A stretch of DNA of 64,000 nt from Kribbella voronezhensis (lineage in GTDB: Bacteria; Actinomycetota; Actinomycetes; Propionibacteriales; Kribbellaceae), in the NCBI RefSeq assembly GCF_004365175.1, contig NZ_SOCE01000001.1, forward strand, positions 1,971,154-2,035,153. The letters run 5' to 3'. Under the pieces are notes generated by a model. The model saw only the letters and a list, made by a program, of their open reading frames with translations, was not told where the DNA came from and ran no database searches. Positions 25,033 to 33,851 of the stretch are shown here, in pieces (the stretch's first letter is position 1; each line of letters begins with the position of its first letter). The translations under genes were made by a program, and so were the position numbers.

Positions 25033-25830
25033 ATGGGTGAGCACAGAGCGTCTGACGTTGAGCTAGCGATCGCGGCTGTTGAGGCTGGGGCTGCCGTGGT
25101 GCGGAGTAAGTACGGCACCTCGGTGGCGCGGCATGAGAAGTCGGGGACCGACTTCGCGACGGACGCCGATCTCGCGGCGGAGAAGGCGATTCTCGAGGTG
25201 ATTCAGCGTGCGCGGCCGGACGATGCGATCGTTGGCGAGGAGTACGGCGCCAGTGGAAATGCGGATGCGAGCAGGCGTTGGTTGGTCGACCCGCTGTGCG
25301 GCACGCTCAACTTCGCCGCCGGGACACCGCTGTTCTCGGTCAACGTGGCATTGCAAAGCGACGCGGAGCAAGTCGCCGCGATTGCGGACCCGGTGTCCGG
25401 CGAGACCTTCTGGACCGACGGAGAAACCGCGCGCGTACGCCGCGACGGGTCTGACGGAGCACTGACACCGTCTGCCGATTCGCGGCTGGTGGACGTCAAC
25501 CTCGATCCGATCACCGACGGCGGTTTCCTCGGATCGAAACTGCTGACCGATCACAGGTTCCGGGAGGCGTTCGCACAGCGTGTCTTGTCGACGACGTTGG
25601 CAGTCACCTGGGTGGCGGCCGGCAGACGCGCCGCCTACGTGACCGACGGCAATCTCCGCGACAGCGTCCACTTCACGGCTGGGATCGCGCTCTGCCGCGC
25701 GGCCGGCTGCATCGTGACCGACCTCTGCGGACTCCCCCTTCACTCAGGCCCGGGCTTGATCGCCGCCGCCGACGCCCGCACCCACGCGGCTCTCGTCGAA
25801 ATCGTCGCCGCCTACCTCCCTGCCCACTGA
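25033..25830 (+). CDS. Inositol monophosphatase-like protein with altered metal site
   Basis: A 265-residue protein of the FIG superfamily (inositol monophosphatase, CysQ, FBPase-like). The GEE motif is intact in IVGEEYG (residues 67-73), but the DPxDGTxNF motif reads DPLCGTLNF, with Cys89 in place of the second metal-binding Asp, and the late WDxxAG motif reads VHFTAG, with His213 in place of its Asp. Two Mg2+ ligands are thus lost. The fold and length otherwise fit. It may be an inactive relative, bind a different metal, or have a new substrate. The start at MGEHRASDV is the family-like one. Confidence 0.8.
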   Translation: MGEHRASDVELAIAAVEAGAAVVRSKYGTSVARHEKSGTDFATDADLAAEKAILEVIQRARPDDAIVGEEYGASGNADASRRWLVDPLCGTLNFAAGTPLFSVNVALQSDAEQVAAIADPVSGETFWTDGETARVRRDGSDGALTPSADSRLVDVNLDPITDGGFLGSKLLTDHRFREAFAQRVLSTTLAVTWVAAGRRAAYVTDGNLRDSVHFTAGIALCRAAGCIVTDLCGLPLHSGPGLIAAADARTHAALVEIVAAYLPAH

Positions 25831-25899
25831 GCCCGCCGTGTGCGTCCCAGGAGGTGGGTGGCGGCGAAGTACGTAGTACGGGCGTGATGTGATCGGGCT

Positions 25900-26754
25900 G
25901 TGCGTAAGTTGCAAGTACCGCCGACGGTCATGGTGCTGGGTGGAGTGGTGTCCGTCCAGTTCGGTGGAGCGTTGGCGGCTCAGTTGATCCAGCGCTTGGG
26001 GGCCGTCGGCACCGTTTCGCTCCGCTTGGCGTTGGCCGTGCCGATCCTGCTGGTGATCGCACGTCCGCGACTGAGGCAACGGACCAGGCGGGACTTCCTC
26101 GCGGTAGTTGCCTTCGGCATCGTGTTGGGTTTGATGAACCTCAGCTTCTATCTTTCCCTGGAACGCCTCCCGCTGGGCGTCGCGGTGACGATCGAATTCA
26201 TCGGCCCGCTCGGCCTCGCCGCGGCGATGTCACGCAAGCGCCGGGATCTCATCGCCGTCGCCGGAGCCGCGCTCGGCGTCGTACTGGTGAACGGTCATGA
26301 ACTCAGCGCGGTCAACTGGCTGGGCGTCGGGTTCGCGGGGCTCGCCGGGGTGCTCTGGGCTTGCTACATCCTGCTCAGCGCCGAGACCGGCCGAAGGTTC
26401 GCACAGCTCGACGGGTTGGCGCTGGCGATCGTGGTCAGCGCGTTCATCACCGCGCCGCTCGGCATCGCCACCGCGGGCGGCGAACTGCTGCACTGGCATT
26501 CGCTGGTGACCGGGCTCGCCATCGCGCTGCTCTCATCCGTTCTGCCGTACTCGCTCGAGACCCTCGCGCTGAGAAAGATGAAGCCGGCCGTGTTCGGCAT
26601 CCTGATGAGCCTCGAGCCGGCCGTCGGCGCCACCGCCGGATTCCTCATCCTCAGCCAGCGCCTCGCGATCATCCAGCTCGCCGGGATGGCCTGCGTCGTC
26701 GCCGCCTCGATCGCGATCACCCGGACGCCACGAACCGAGGCGCCGGACATCTGA
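25900..26754 (+). CDS. EamA family (DMT superfamily) transporter
   Basis: A 284-residue integral membrane protein with about ten helices in two repeated halves, as in EamA/RhaT permeases of the drug/metabolite superfamily. Typical segments are TVSLRLALAVPILLVIARPR, LERLPLGVAVTIEFIGPLG in the first half and KPAVFGILMSLEPAVGATAG in the second. Members export amino acids, their derivatives or other small metabolites; the substrate is not readable here. The GTG start has no strong ribosome site. It is probably transcribed alone, ahead of the chitinase. Confidence 0.9.
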   Translation: MRKLQVPPTVMVLGGVVSVQFGGALAAQLIQRLGAVGTVSLRLALAVPILLVIARPRLRQRTRRDFLAVVAFGIVLGLMNLSFYLSLERLPLGVAVTIEFIGPLGLAAAMSRKRRDLIAVAGAALGVVLVNGHELSAVNWLGVGFAGLAGVLWACYILLSAETGRRFAQLDGLALAIVVSAFITAPLGIATAGGELLHWHSLVTGLAIALLSSVLPYSLETLALRKMKPAVFGILMSLEPAVGATAGFLILSQRLAIIQLAGMACVVAASIAITRTPRTEAPDI

Positions 26755-26931
26755 GGCCGCCTGGCGGAACCGCGAGTGATCACGTCCCACCGTGCGGAAG
26801 GCGCATTCTCAACCACGTCTCATGCCTTGACGCCACGCAGAGTTCCGGGGTTCACTAGCGCTTCCTGATTTCGATCAGATCCTTTTCTATCTCACCTTTC
26901 GTTTACCGCCCCCCGAAAGGACACCGCCCCC

Positions 26932-28347
26932 ATGAGGTCTTTCGCGACCCTGAAAAGTCGATGGGCCGTCGCCGCTCTCGCGCTGGCCACCACCGCCGGT
27001 GTGACAGCGGCCTTCGCCCCCGCCGACGCCTCCACCAGCTCACAGGACACGGCTGCAGCACCGGCAGCCGTCACCGCGCTCCCCGCCGGCTTCAGGAGCG
27101 TCGGCTACCTGCCATCGTGGTCCGGCAGCGTCACGAGCATCCAGTACAGCAAGCTGACCCACATCAACTACGCCTTCGCGCTGCCGAACTCCAACGGCAC
27201 CCTGCAGGCGATCGAGAACACCTCCAAGCTGTCCCAACTGGTCAGCCTCGGCCACAACAGCGGCGTCAAGGTCTCGCTGGCGATCGGCGGCTGGAACGAC
27301 GGCAACGACTCGGCCTTCGAGGCGCTCGCCGCCAACTCCGGCGCCCGCACAACCTTCGTCAACACCGTGATGGGCGTCGTCAACCAGTACAACCTGGACG
27401 GCATCGACATCGACTGGGAGTACCCGGATCCCGGTGCCTCCGGCAACAACTACGCGGCCCTCATGCAGCAACTGGGCAACGCGTTGCACGGCGCCGGCAA
27501 GATCCTCACGGCCGCGGTCGTCTCCGAGGGCGACACGGCGAACGGCGTACAGCCTGCGGTCTTCAACTCTGTCGACTGGCTCAACATCATGGCGTACGAC
27601 GGCGGCAGCCCGCACGCCAACTACGACTGGTCGATCGCGGCCGCCAACTTCTGGAAGAACCGCGGTCTGCCCAAGGCCAAAACCGTTCTCGGCGTACCGT
27701 TCTACAGCCGCCCCGGCTACCTGACCTACGCGCAAATCGTTGCACTGAACCCCAACAACGCGAACGTCGACTGCGTCCAGGCCAACGGCGCTCAGCAGTG
27801 CTACAACGGCATCCCGACGATCAAGCGCAAGACCCAGTGGGCGGTCGCGAACGGCGGCGGCATCATGAACTGGGAGCTGTCCCAGGACACCACCGGCTCG
27901 ACCTCGCTGGTCAGTGCGATCTTCGACGCGGCCGGTGGAACCGGTACTCCGCCGACCGGCGGCAAGACCGGCGCGATCAAGGGCATCGGCGGCAAGTGCG
28001 TCGACGTCGCGGGCGCCAACAGCGCGAACGGTACGGCGATCCAGCTCTGGACCTGCAACAGCAGCTCCGCCCAGACCTGGACGGTCGGCACCGACGGGAC
28101 GATCCGGGCCTTGGGCAAGTGCATGGACATCAGCGCCGCCGGTACCGCGAACGGCACGGTCGTCCAGTTGTACGACTGCAACGGCACCGGCGCCCAGTCG
28201 TGGCAGCCGCAGTCGAACGGAACCCTCCGCAACCCGTCCTCCGGCCGCTGCCTCGACGCCACCGGCCAGTCCTCGGCCGACGGCACCCGCTTGCAGATCT
28301 GGGACTGCGCCGGCAGTGCGAACCAGGTCTGGTCCCTGCCCGCCTGA
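26932..28347 (+). CDS. Secreted GH18 chitinase with ricin-type (CBM13-like) module
   Basis: A 471-residue exported enzyme. A signal peptide (residues 1 to about 34) precedes a GH18 barrel with VSLAIGGWND and the catalytic DxxDxDxE motif as LDGIDIDWEYPDP near residue 160; Glu is the acid. A short linker (GGTGTPPTGGKTG) leads to a C-terminal beta-trefoil of about 125 residues with three QxW-type repeats (AIQLWTC, VVQLYDC, RLQIWDC). It should hydrolyse chitin or related GlcNAc polymers outside the cell, with the trefoil binding sugar. A ribosome site GAAAGGA and a strong downstream hairpin suggest a single-gene transcript. Confidence 0.92.
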   Translation: MRSFATLKSRWAVAALALATTAGVTAAFAPADASTSSQDTAAAPAAVTALPAGFRSVGYLPSWSGSVTSIQYSKLTHINYAFALPNSNGTLQAIENTSKLSQLVSLGHNSGVKVSLAIGGWNDGNDSAFEALAANSGARTTFVNTVMGVVNQYNLDGIDIDWEYPDPGASGNNYAALMQQLGNALHGAGKILTAAVVSEGDTANGVQPAVFNSVDWLNIMAYDGGSPHANYDWSIAAANFWKNRGLPKAKTVLGVPFYSRPGYLTYAQIVALNPNNANVDCVQANGAQQCYNGIPTIKRKTQWAVANGGGIMNWELSQDTTGSTSLVSAIFDAAGGTGTPPTGGKTGAIKGIGGKCVDVAGANSANGTAIQLWTCNSSSAQTWTVGTDGTIRALGKCMDISAAGTANGTVVQLYDCNGTGAQSWQPQSNGTLRNPSSGRCLDATGQSSADGTRLQIWDCAGSANQVWSLPA

Positions 28348-28392
28348 CCGATCAGCCGGTACTACGTGTCGCCGGCAACCGCAGTACTCGAA

Positions 28393-28421
28393 GGGCTCCC
28401 CGCGGCGCTTGCGGGGAGCCC
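28393..28421 (+). terminator. Terminator of the chitinase gene
   Basis: GGGCTCCCCGC and GCGGGGAGCCC form a perfect 11-base-pair stem with a 7-base loop, 46 bases after the stop codon. The following bases (TACTCCTGG) are not T-rich, as is common in this group. Confidence 0.75.
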
Positions 28422-28545
28422 TACTCCTGGAATCCCTGAGAACGAACCCTGACCAGCCACCCTGAGAAGGCGCTGACGAATGTCATGGGTGGATCATGAC
28501 GGCCGATCCAGGACCTGGCCCTCGCTCACCGCGAGCATTCTGGGT

Positions 28546-29448
28546 ATGACGACAACGACTGCGGTCACCCTCAGCGGTGTGACCAAGAGGTACGGCGAGG
28601 TGCAGGCCGTGGCCGGGGTGGACCTCACGATCCGGTCGGGCGAAGTGGTGGCGATGCTGGGCCCCAACGGCGCCGGCAAGTCCACCACCATCGAGATGCT
28701 GCTCGGGCTGGTCCGGCCCGACCAGGGCAGCGTGCAGGTGTACGGCTCGTCGCCGGCCGAGGCGATCGCCACCGGCAAGGTCGGCGCGATGCTGCAGAGC
28801 GGCGGCATCATCGAGGACGCCAAGGTCGGCGAGCTGATGAACCTGGTGGCCGGACTGCACAAGGAGCCGATGCCGGTGGCCGAGGCGCTCGACCGGGCCG
28901 GCATCGCCGATCTGGTCGGCCGCAAGATCAAGGGCCTGTCCGGCGGGCAGAAGCAGCGGGTGCGGTTCGCCATGGCGATCATCCCGCAGCCCGACCTGAT
29001 CGTGCTCGACGAGCCGACCACCGGCATGGACGTGGAGTCCCGCCGCGACTTCTGGGCCTCCATGCACGCCGAGACCGCGCGCGGCCGGACCGTCCTGTTC
29101 GCGACGCACTACCTGGAAGAAGCCGACGCGTACGCCGACCGCGTGGTGCTGATGCGCAACGGCAAAGTGGTTGCCGACGGCACCGCTGCCCAGATCAAGG
29201 CCGGCGTCTCCGGCCGGACCATCCGGGCCACCGTCCCAGGGGCCGACCTGGCCGCCCTCGCCGCGCTTCCCGGCGTACGGAATGTCGAGACGCGCGGCGA
29301 CGTGGTGCTGCTGCAGTGCGCGAACTCCGACGACACCCTGCGGCACCTGCTCACCAACACCCCCGCACACGACATCGAGGTGACCTCGGCCGACCTCGAG
29401 GACGCCGTCCTGGCGATCAGCGACGCTGAAGAGGAGTCCCTGGCATGA
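28546..29448 (+). CDS. ABC-2 exporter ATPase (DrrA-type)
   Basis: A 300-residue single ATPase. Walker A is MLGPNGAGKSTTIEML near residue 39, the signature LSGGQKQRVRFAMAI and Walker B LIVLDEPTTGMD follow, and a C-terminal DrrA-like extension of about 80 residues is present. The start MTTTTAVTLSGVTKRYGEV is chosen by family alignment. It is the first gene of a four-gene unit: ATPase, permease (4-base overlap), sensor kinase and response regulator. Such sets usually export lipids, peptides or drugs and are often self-regulated by the attached two-component system. Confidence 0.92.
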   Translation: MTTTTAVTLSGVTKRYGEVQAVAGVDLTIRSGEVVAMLGPNGAGKSTTIEMLLGLVRPDQGSVQVYGSSPAEAIATGKVGAMLQSGGIIEDAKVGELMNLVAGLHKEPMPVAEALDRAGIADLVGRKIKGLSGGQKQRVRFAMAIIPQPDLIVLDEPTTGMDVESRRDFWASMHAETARGRTVLFATHYLEEADAYADRVVLMRNGKVVADGTAAQIKAGVSGRTIRATVPGADLAALAALPGVRNVETRGDVVLLQCANSDDTLRHLLTNTPAHDIEVTSADLEDAVLAISDAEEESLA

Positions 29449-30179
29449 ACCTCGACTACCTGAAGTTCGACATCCGCCGTACGCTGCGGAACCGGCGGGT
29501 GGTGATCTTCGCGATCCTGATGCCGCTGGTGCTGTTCGCCATCTTCGGTCTGACGATCCCGAAGGACGCCAGCCAGAGCGGGATCTCGGCCATCGCCTAC
29601 GTGATGGTCAGCATGGCGATCTTCGGCTCGATGTCCGCCGCGATGAGCAGCGGTGGCATCATCGCCGCCGAACGCGACGGCGGCTGGAACCGGACGCTGC
29701 GACTCACCCCGCTGAAGCCGCAGGCGTACGTCGTCTCGAAGGTGATCCTGTCGCTGCTGCTGGCGATTCCTCCGCTGGTGGTCGTGTTCCTCTTCGGTAT
29801 GACGGCCGGTCACGTCCACCTGAGCGCTTCGCAGTGGATCTCCGTGGCCCTGGTGTCTTGGCTGGGCGCCCTGCCGTTCGCCGCGATCGGCCTGGTCATC
29901 GGGTACGTCGCCAAGCCGGACAGTGTGCAGCCGATCACGGGACTGAGCACCATGCTGATCGCGGCCTTCGGTGGTCTGTGGCTGCCGGTCGACTCGATGC
30001 CGTCGGTGATGAAGCACATCGCTCAGCTGACCCCGGCGTACTGGACCGGGCAGAGCTCGCGCAGCGCGCTGTCGCAGAGCGGACTCGACACCCACGCGGT
30101 GCTGGTGGTGCTGGGCTGGACCGTGGTGCTGGGCTTCATCGCGCTGCGCCGCTACCGGGCCGACACCGCTCGCGCCTGA
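29445..30179 (+). CDS. ABC-2 exporter permease
   Basis: A 244-residue membrane protein with six hydrophobic helices in ABC-2 layout: a cytoplasmic N-terminus (NLDYLKFDIRRTLRNRRVVI), a first helix, and the conserved ERDGGWNRTLRLTPLKPQAYV loop between helices two and three. Its ATG overlaps the ATPase stop (ATGA). It forms the membrane channel with the neighbouring ATPase. Substrate not determinable; the linked kinase suggests induction by a membrane or envelope signal. Confidence 0.9.
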   Translation: MNLDYLKFDIRRTLRNRRVVIFAILMPLVLFAIFGLTIPKDASQSGISAIAYVMVSMAIFGSMSAAMSSGGIIAAERDGGWNRTLRLTPLKPQAYVVSKVILSLLLAIPPLVVVFLFGMTAGHVHLSASQWISVALVSWLGALPFAAIGLVIGYVAKPDSVQPITGLSTMLIAAFGGLWLPVDSMPSVMKHIAQLTPAYWTGQSSRSALSQSGLDTHAVLVVLGWTVVLGFIALRRYRADTARA

Positions 30180-30209
30180 GTGCCGGTCCCGAGCAGATAG
30201 TTTGAGTTC

Positions 30210-31373
30210 GTGAGTCACCGCGAACAGCCCAGCATGCCGGGCAATCCGGACCAGTTCGAGGCCGTCGGTGCCGCGCTCGACAGCGTGCGCCGGCGGCCCG
30301 GGTTCGGCTGGTTGCTGGCGGGGATCTGGCTGTTCTTCCTGAACAAGCCGCTCGAGGTCATCCTCAAGCATGACAACATGGCCGAGCGAGTGCTCGGGCT
30401 GACCGCCCTGGCGCTGTTCGCGATCGCCTACATGGCGTTCTTCGGCTACGCGCGGTACCGGAACATGGCCCGGGTCACGGCGCCGCTGCCGCTGCGGCTC
30501 ACCTTCATCGTCGTGTTGCTCCTGCTGGGCGCGCTGATGGTGCCCGCCGCCGGCGACACCGCGCTGACGACGCTCGTCTTCGTCGAGGCGCTCGGCATCA
30601 TGGTGATGTCGCTGCGGGTCGGCGTCGCGCTGGGCGTCGGGCTGCTGGCGGTCGCCGAGATCTCGCTGCGATCCGTCCCCGGTTGGTCCGACGACGGCAC
30701 CTACAGTCTCTCGATCGTCCTCGGCGGCCTCGCTGTCTTCGGAATGCGGCGGGCCATCCAGCGCAGCATGGAGCTGGCCGTCGCGCGCCAGGACTTCGCC
30801 GAACTCGCGGTGCAGGAGGAACGGAACCGGTTCGCGCGGGATCTGCACGACATCCTGGGGCACTCGTTGACGGTCATCACGGTGAAGGCGGAGCTGGCCG
30901 GTCGGCTGATGGAGGCGAACCCGGAGCGCGCCGCCGCGGAGGTGGCCGACGTGGAGCACCTGGCGCGGGCGGCGCTTGCCGACGTACGGGCCGCTGTCGC
31001 GGGGTACCGGGAGCTGAGTCTTGCGGGCGAACTGGTGTCCGCGCGGGCGGCGCTGCAGGCTGCCGAGATCAAGGCGGATCTGCCGACCGTGGTCGACGAG
31101 GTGCCTGAGGAGAACCGCGAGTTGTTCGCCTGGGTGGTGCGCGAGGGCGTGACCAACGTCGTACGGCACTCGGGGGCGAAGCGCTGCACGATCCGGCTCG
31201 ACGCGCAGCAGATCGAAGTACGGGACGACGGCAAGGGCCCGGCGCCGAGCGGGAGCGGTACCGGGCACGGGCTGATCGGGTTGCGGGAGCGGGCCGACAA
31301 GGCGGGCGCGAGCGTCCAGGTGGGCCAGGCACCGGGTGGCGGCTTTCGGCTGGCTGTCAGAGTGGCCTCGTGA
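30210..31373 (+). CDS. DesK-type sensor histidine kinase
   Basis: A 387-residue sensor kinase. After a short cytoplasmic leader there are about five to six membrane helices with minimal loops, then the HisKA_3 box RFARDLHDILGHSLTVITVK with the phospho-acceptor His, and an ATPase domain with REGVTNVVRHSGAKRC and GHGLIGLRERADKAG. A sensor domain buried in the membrane is typical of DesK-like kinases that sense lipid state or envelope compounds. It starts at GTG 30 bases after the permease gene and its stop overlaps the regulator start (GTGA). Confidence 0.92.
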   Translation: MSHREQPSMPGNPDQFEAVGAALDSVRRRPGFGWLLAGIWLFFLNKPLEVILKHDNMAERVLGLTALALFAIAYMAFFGYARYRNMARVTAPLPLRLTFIVVLLLLGALMVPAAGDTALTTLVFVEALGIMVMSLRVGVALGVGLLAVAEISLRSVPGWSDDGTYSLSIVLGGLAVFGMRRAIQRSMELAVARQDFAELAVQEERNRFARDLHDILGHSLTVITVKAELAGRLMEANPERAAAEVADVEHLARAALADVRAAVAGYRELSLAGELVSARAALQAAEIKADLPTVVDEVPEENRELFAWVVREGVTNVVRHSGAKRCTIRLDAQQIEVRDDGKGPAPSGSGTGHGLIGLRERADKAGASVQVGQAPGGGFRLAVRVAS

Positions 31374-31978
31374 ACATCCGACTGTTGCTCGCCGATGACC
31401 AGGCGCTGGTCCGGGGCGCCCTGGCCGCGCTACTGGATCTGGAGCCCGACCTCGAGGTGGTGTCCGAGGTGGGCCGCGGCGACGAGGTCGTCGACGCTGT
31501 GTTGGCGGCCAAGCCCGACGTGGCGTTGCTGGACGTGGAGATGCCCGGGCTGGACGGCATCGAGGCCGCCGCGGCCCTGCGTACCGCCGTACCGTCTGTT
31601 CGCGTTCTGATGGTGACGACTTTTGGCCGGCCCGGGTATCTGCGGCGTGCGATGGAGGCGGGTGCGGCCGGTTTCGTCGTGAAGGACACGCCTGCCGCGC
31701 AACTGGCCGACGCCGTACGACGTGTGCACCAAGGACTCCGCGTCGTCGACCCTTCACTCGCTGCCGAGACACTCGTCGCGGGGACTAGCCCGTTGACCGC
31801 GCGGGAGTCCGACGTACTACGGTCCGCTCGCGAGGGCGGCACCGTCGCAGACATCGCCCGCGAACTCCACCTGTCGGAAGGCACCGTTCGCAACCACCTG
31901 TCGGCTGCCATCGGCAAGACCGGCGCCCGAACCCGCGCCGAGGCGGTCCGAATCGCCGTGGGGAACGGCTGGCTCTGA
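31370..31978 (+). CDS. NarL/FixJ-type response regulator (DesR-like)
   Basis: A 202-residue regulator. The receiver has DDQ near residue 9, the phospho-acceptor Asp in VALLDVEMPGLDG near residue 54 and the Lys in FVVKDTPA; the C-terminal LuxR helix-turn-helix reads SPLTARESDVLRSAREGGTV followed by IARELHLSEGTVRNHLSAA. It begins at a GTG inside the kinase stop, so the pair is coupled. It most likely controls the upstream ABC-2 exporter operon to which it belongs. Confidence 0.92.
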   Translation: MNIRLLLADDQALVRGALAALLDLEPDLEVVSEVGRGDEVVDAVLAAKPDVALLDVEMPGLDGIEAAAALRTAVPSVRVLMVTTFGRPGYLRRAMEAGAAGFVVKDTPAAQLADAVRRVHQGLRVVDPSLAAETLVAGTSPLTARESDVLRSAREGGTVADIARELHLSEGTVRNHLSAAIGKTGARTRAEAVRIAVGNGWL

Positions 31979-32044
31979 GGTGCGGCCGGTCTAGTGGTGC
32001 TCCGGTCTCGTGGCCTAGGCTGACCGTTGGGGGAAGGGGTTGCG

Positions 32045-33139
32045 ATGACCGTCGAGAACTTCAGCACGAAGAGTCGCCTTGCGGACACCGGGGAGGGCAT
32101 CACCGGTGACGAACTGCAACTGGCCGCGCGGAACCACGGGATTCCACTGGAGGCGCTGCGGTACGACGTGACGCCGCCCGGGCTGCACTACGTCCTGGTG
32201 CACTACGACATCCCGGCCGCCAACGCGGCGACCTGGCAACTGGAGATCTCTGGTTGCGTCGAGCAACCGTTGTCGTTCGGGCTGACCGCGCTGCGGGCGA
32301 TGGGCCGGGAGACTGTTCGGGTCACGCTGGAATGCGCCGGGAACGGCCGGGCCGCGCTGAATCCGCGGCCGATCAGTCAGCCGTGGCTGGCCGAGGCAGT
32401 CGGGACGGCCGAGTGGACCGGCGTACCGCTGCCTGATCTGCTCCGAGCGGCCGGGGTGCGCGAGGACGCGATCGATGTCGTGTTCACAGGCGCTGACCAT
32501 GGGTTTGAGCGGGGGGTTGAGCAGGACTATCAGCGTGGGCTGACGGTGCGCGAGGCGCTGGATTCCGGCGCCATCGTCGCCTGGGAGATGAACGGGCATC
32601 CTCTGCCGCCACAGCACGGGTATCCGCTGCGTCTGGTGGTGCCCGGTTGGTACGGCATGGCGAGTGTCAAGTGGTTGCGGTCGATCGAGGTCATCGACCA
32701 CGAGTTCACCGGGTACCAGAACGCGGTCGCCTATCGCTTCCGGCAGGAGCCGCACGAGCCAGGCGTCGCTGTCACCCGGATCGAACCGCGTGCCCTGCTG
32801 ATCCCACCCGGGCACCCAGACTTCATGTCGCGCCACCGTTTCGTTGCCGCCGGCCCCGTCGTACTGAGCGGCCGCGCCTGGTCCGGCTGGGCGCCCATCG
32901 AACGCGTCGAGGTCTCGGTCGACGCCGGCGTCTCCTGGTCCGACGCGAAACTCGATGCTCCGAGCAACGACCTCTCGTGGCGCCTGTTCACCTACGACTG
33001 GGACGCCCGGCCCGGTGAGCACGTGCTGACAGTCCGCGCCTACGACGAAAGCGGCCACGTCCAGCCCATCGAAGCCCCCTGGAACCGCGGCGGCTTCGCC
33101 AACAACAGCGCCCAGCGCATCACGGTCCTCGTCACCTGA
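32045..33139 (+). CDS. Sulfite oxidase-like molybdopterin-dependent oxidoreductase
   Basis: A 364-residue protein of the sulfite oxidase/SorA-like family. The N-terminal domain contains WQLEISGCVEQPLSF and the molybdenum-ligating Cys in VTLECAGNGRA near residue 101; RLVVPGWYGMASVKWL is the usual substrate-pocket segment. The C-terminal dimerisation domain of about 110 residues (RAWSGWAPIERVEVSVDAG) follows. It lacks a signal peptide and a heme domain, so it is a cytosolic member using another acceptor. The start at MTVENFSTKS has GGGGAAGG upstream. Oxidation of sulfite is the family reaction but other substrates are possible. Confidence 0.9.
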   Translation: MTVENFSTKSRLADTGEGITGDELQLAARNHGIPLEALRYDVTPPGLHYVLVHYDIPAANAATWQLEISGCVEQPLSFGLTALRAMGRETVRVTLECAGNGRAALNPRPISQPWLAEAVGTAEWTGVPLPDLLRAAGVREDAIDVVFTGADHGFERGVEQDYQRGLTVREALDSGAIVAWEMNGHPLPPQHGYPLRLVVPGWYGMASVKWLRSIEVIDHEFTGYQNAVAYRFRQEPHEPGVAVTRIEPRALLIPPGHPDFMSRHRFVAAGPVVLSGRAWSGWAPIERVEVSVDAGVSWSDAKLDAPSNDLSWRLFTYDWDARPGEHVLTVRAYDESGHVQPIEAPWNRGGFANNSAQRITVLVT

Positions 33140-33177
33140 CCCATCCCCGCGTGTCGCGTCACCGAACACCGGTTACG

Positions 33178-33197
33178 CAGTTCCATCATGGGAACTG
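33178..33197. promoter_or_regulatory. Perfect 20-bp dyad
   Basis: CAGTTCCATCATGGGAACTG has perfect 7-base arms. It lies 38 bases after the oxidoreductase stop and 37 bases before the start of the next small gene. It could be an operator for the small gene or a short hairpin; no regulator is adjacent. Confidence 0.4.
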
Positions 33198-33234
33198 TAG
33201 GCACGCACGGCACTCTCACCTGGGATGGCGAGCG

Positions 33235-33474
33235 ATGAACGACTTGGGCACCGAAATCCACCTACACGCACGCGTCTTCCGCACCGGCCACGACTGGTAC
33301 GCCGACCTCGACGACTGGAACGACCCCCAGCCGGACGACCCGTACTGGTACGGCTACTACACAACCCAACGAGCCGCCATAGACGCCGCCTGCGCCCGCC
33401 TAGCCGCCTACCACCTCTCCCAAGCCCACCGAATCAGCCACCAACTACTGACCCCAGCAACAACCTCAGCTTAA
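33235..33474 (+). CDS. Small hypothetical protein (79 aa)
   Basis: A 79-residue protein rich in aromatic and acidic residues in its centre (DWYADLDDWNDPQPDD then YWYGYYTTQRAAID) and His/Ala-rich towards the C-terminus. No signal peptide, membrane helix or Cys is present. Codon third positions are strongly GC, as in real genes of this window, which supports it being coding. No family is recognised. It is followed directly by a dispersed repeat and a gene-free stretch. Confidence 0.5.
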   Translation: MNDLGTEIHLHARVFRTGHDWYADLDDWNDPQPDDPYWYGYYTTQRAAIDAACARLAAYHLSQAHRISHQLLTPATTSA

Positions 33475-33477
33475 AGC

Positions 33478-33549
33478 GCGCCCGCATCGCGGCTCCTCCG
33501 TCGCCCGCTCGACCCACCCACCCCAAAAACGCCGCTCCTCCGTCGCGGC
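33478..33549. repeat. Dispersed intergenic repeat, copy C
   Basis: Contains CGGCTCCTCCGTCGC, CGCTCGACCCACCC and AACGCCGCTCCTCCGTCGCG, closely matching the element at 24850-24916. Like the other copies it lies directly after the 3' end of a gene. The remaining 300 bases up to the next gene hold no convincing gene, only a hairpin at 33779-33809. Confidence 0.6.
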
Positions 33550-33778
33550 TGAGGCCCCGTCGCGCGCACCCACCTTTCCCCGCCCACCCGGATAAGCCGG
33601 CCGCCCCGTCCGGCCTCGATCACCCGACCACACCAGACGATCCAGCAACCACACCACGCAGTCGGTCGCCGATCACGCCACCTCACCCACCGATCGCTCA
33701 ATCCACCGACCGCAGGCAGGACGCAGCTCCTGCTTCGCTTGGAGGTGGACGCACGGTCCAACGCAGCCCAGCCTGCCG

Positions 33779-33809
33779 CCGCCGACGCCTTCCTCACGCT
33801 CGTCGGCGG
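33779..33809. terminator. Hairpin downstream of the DUF3592-like gene
   Basis: CCGCCGACG and CGTCGGCGG form a 9-base-pair stem with a 13-base loop, 43 bases beyond the stop of the minus-strand frameshifted gene. A terminator role for that transcript is likely. Confidence 0.4.
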
Positions 33810-33851
33810 GCATTGGCCGGATGCTCCTCGGCGGAGCCGGGCCCCGATGGG

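Noticed and set aside
29109..31772. 887-residue minus-strand open frame
   Set aside because: Antisense to the exporter, kinase and regulator genes, which have clear motifs; composition is typical of shadow frames.
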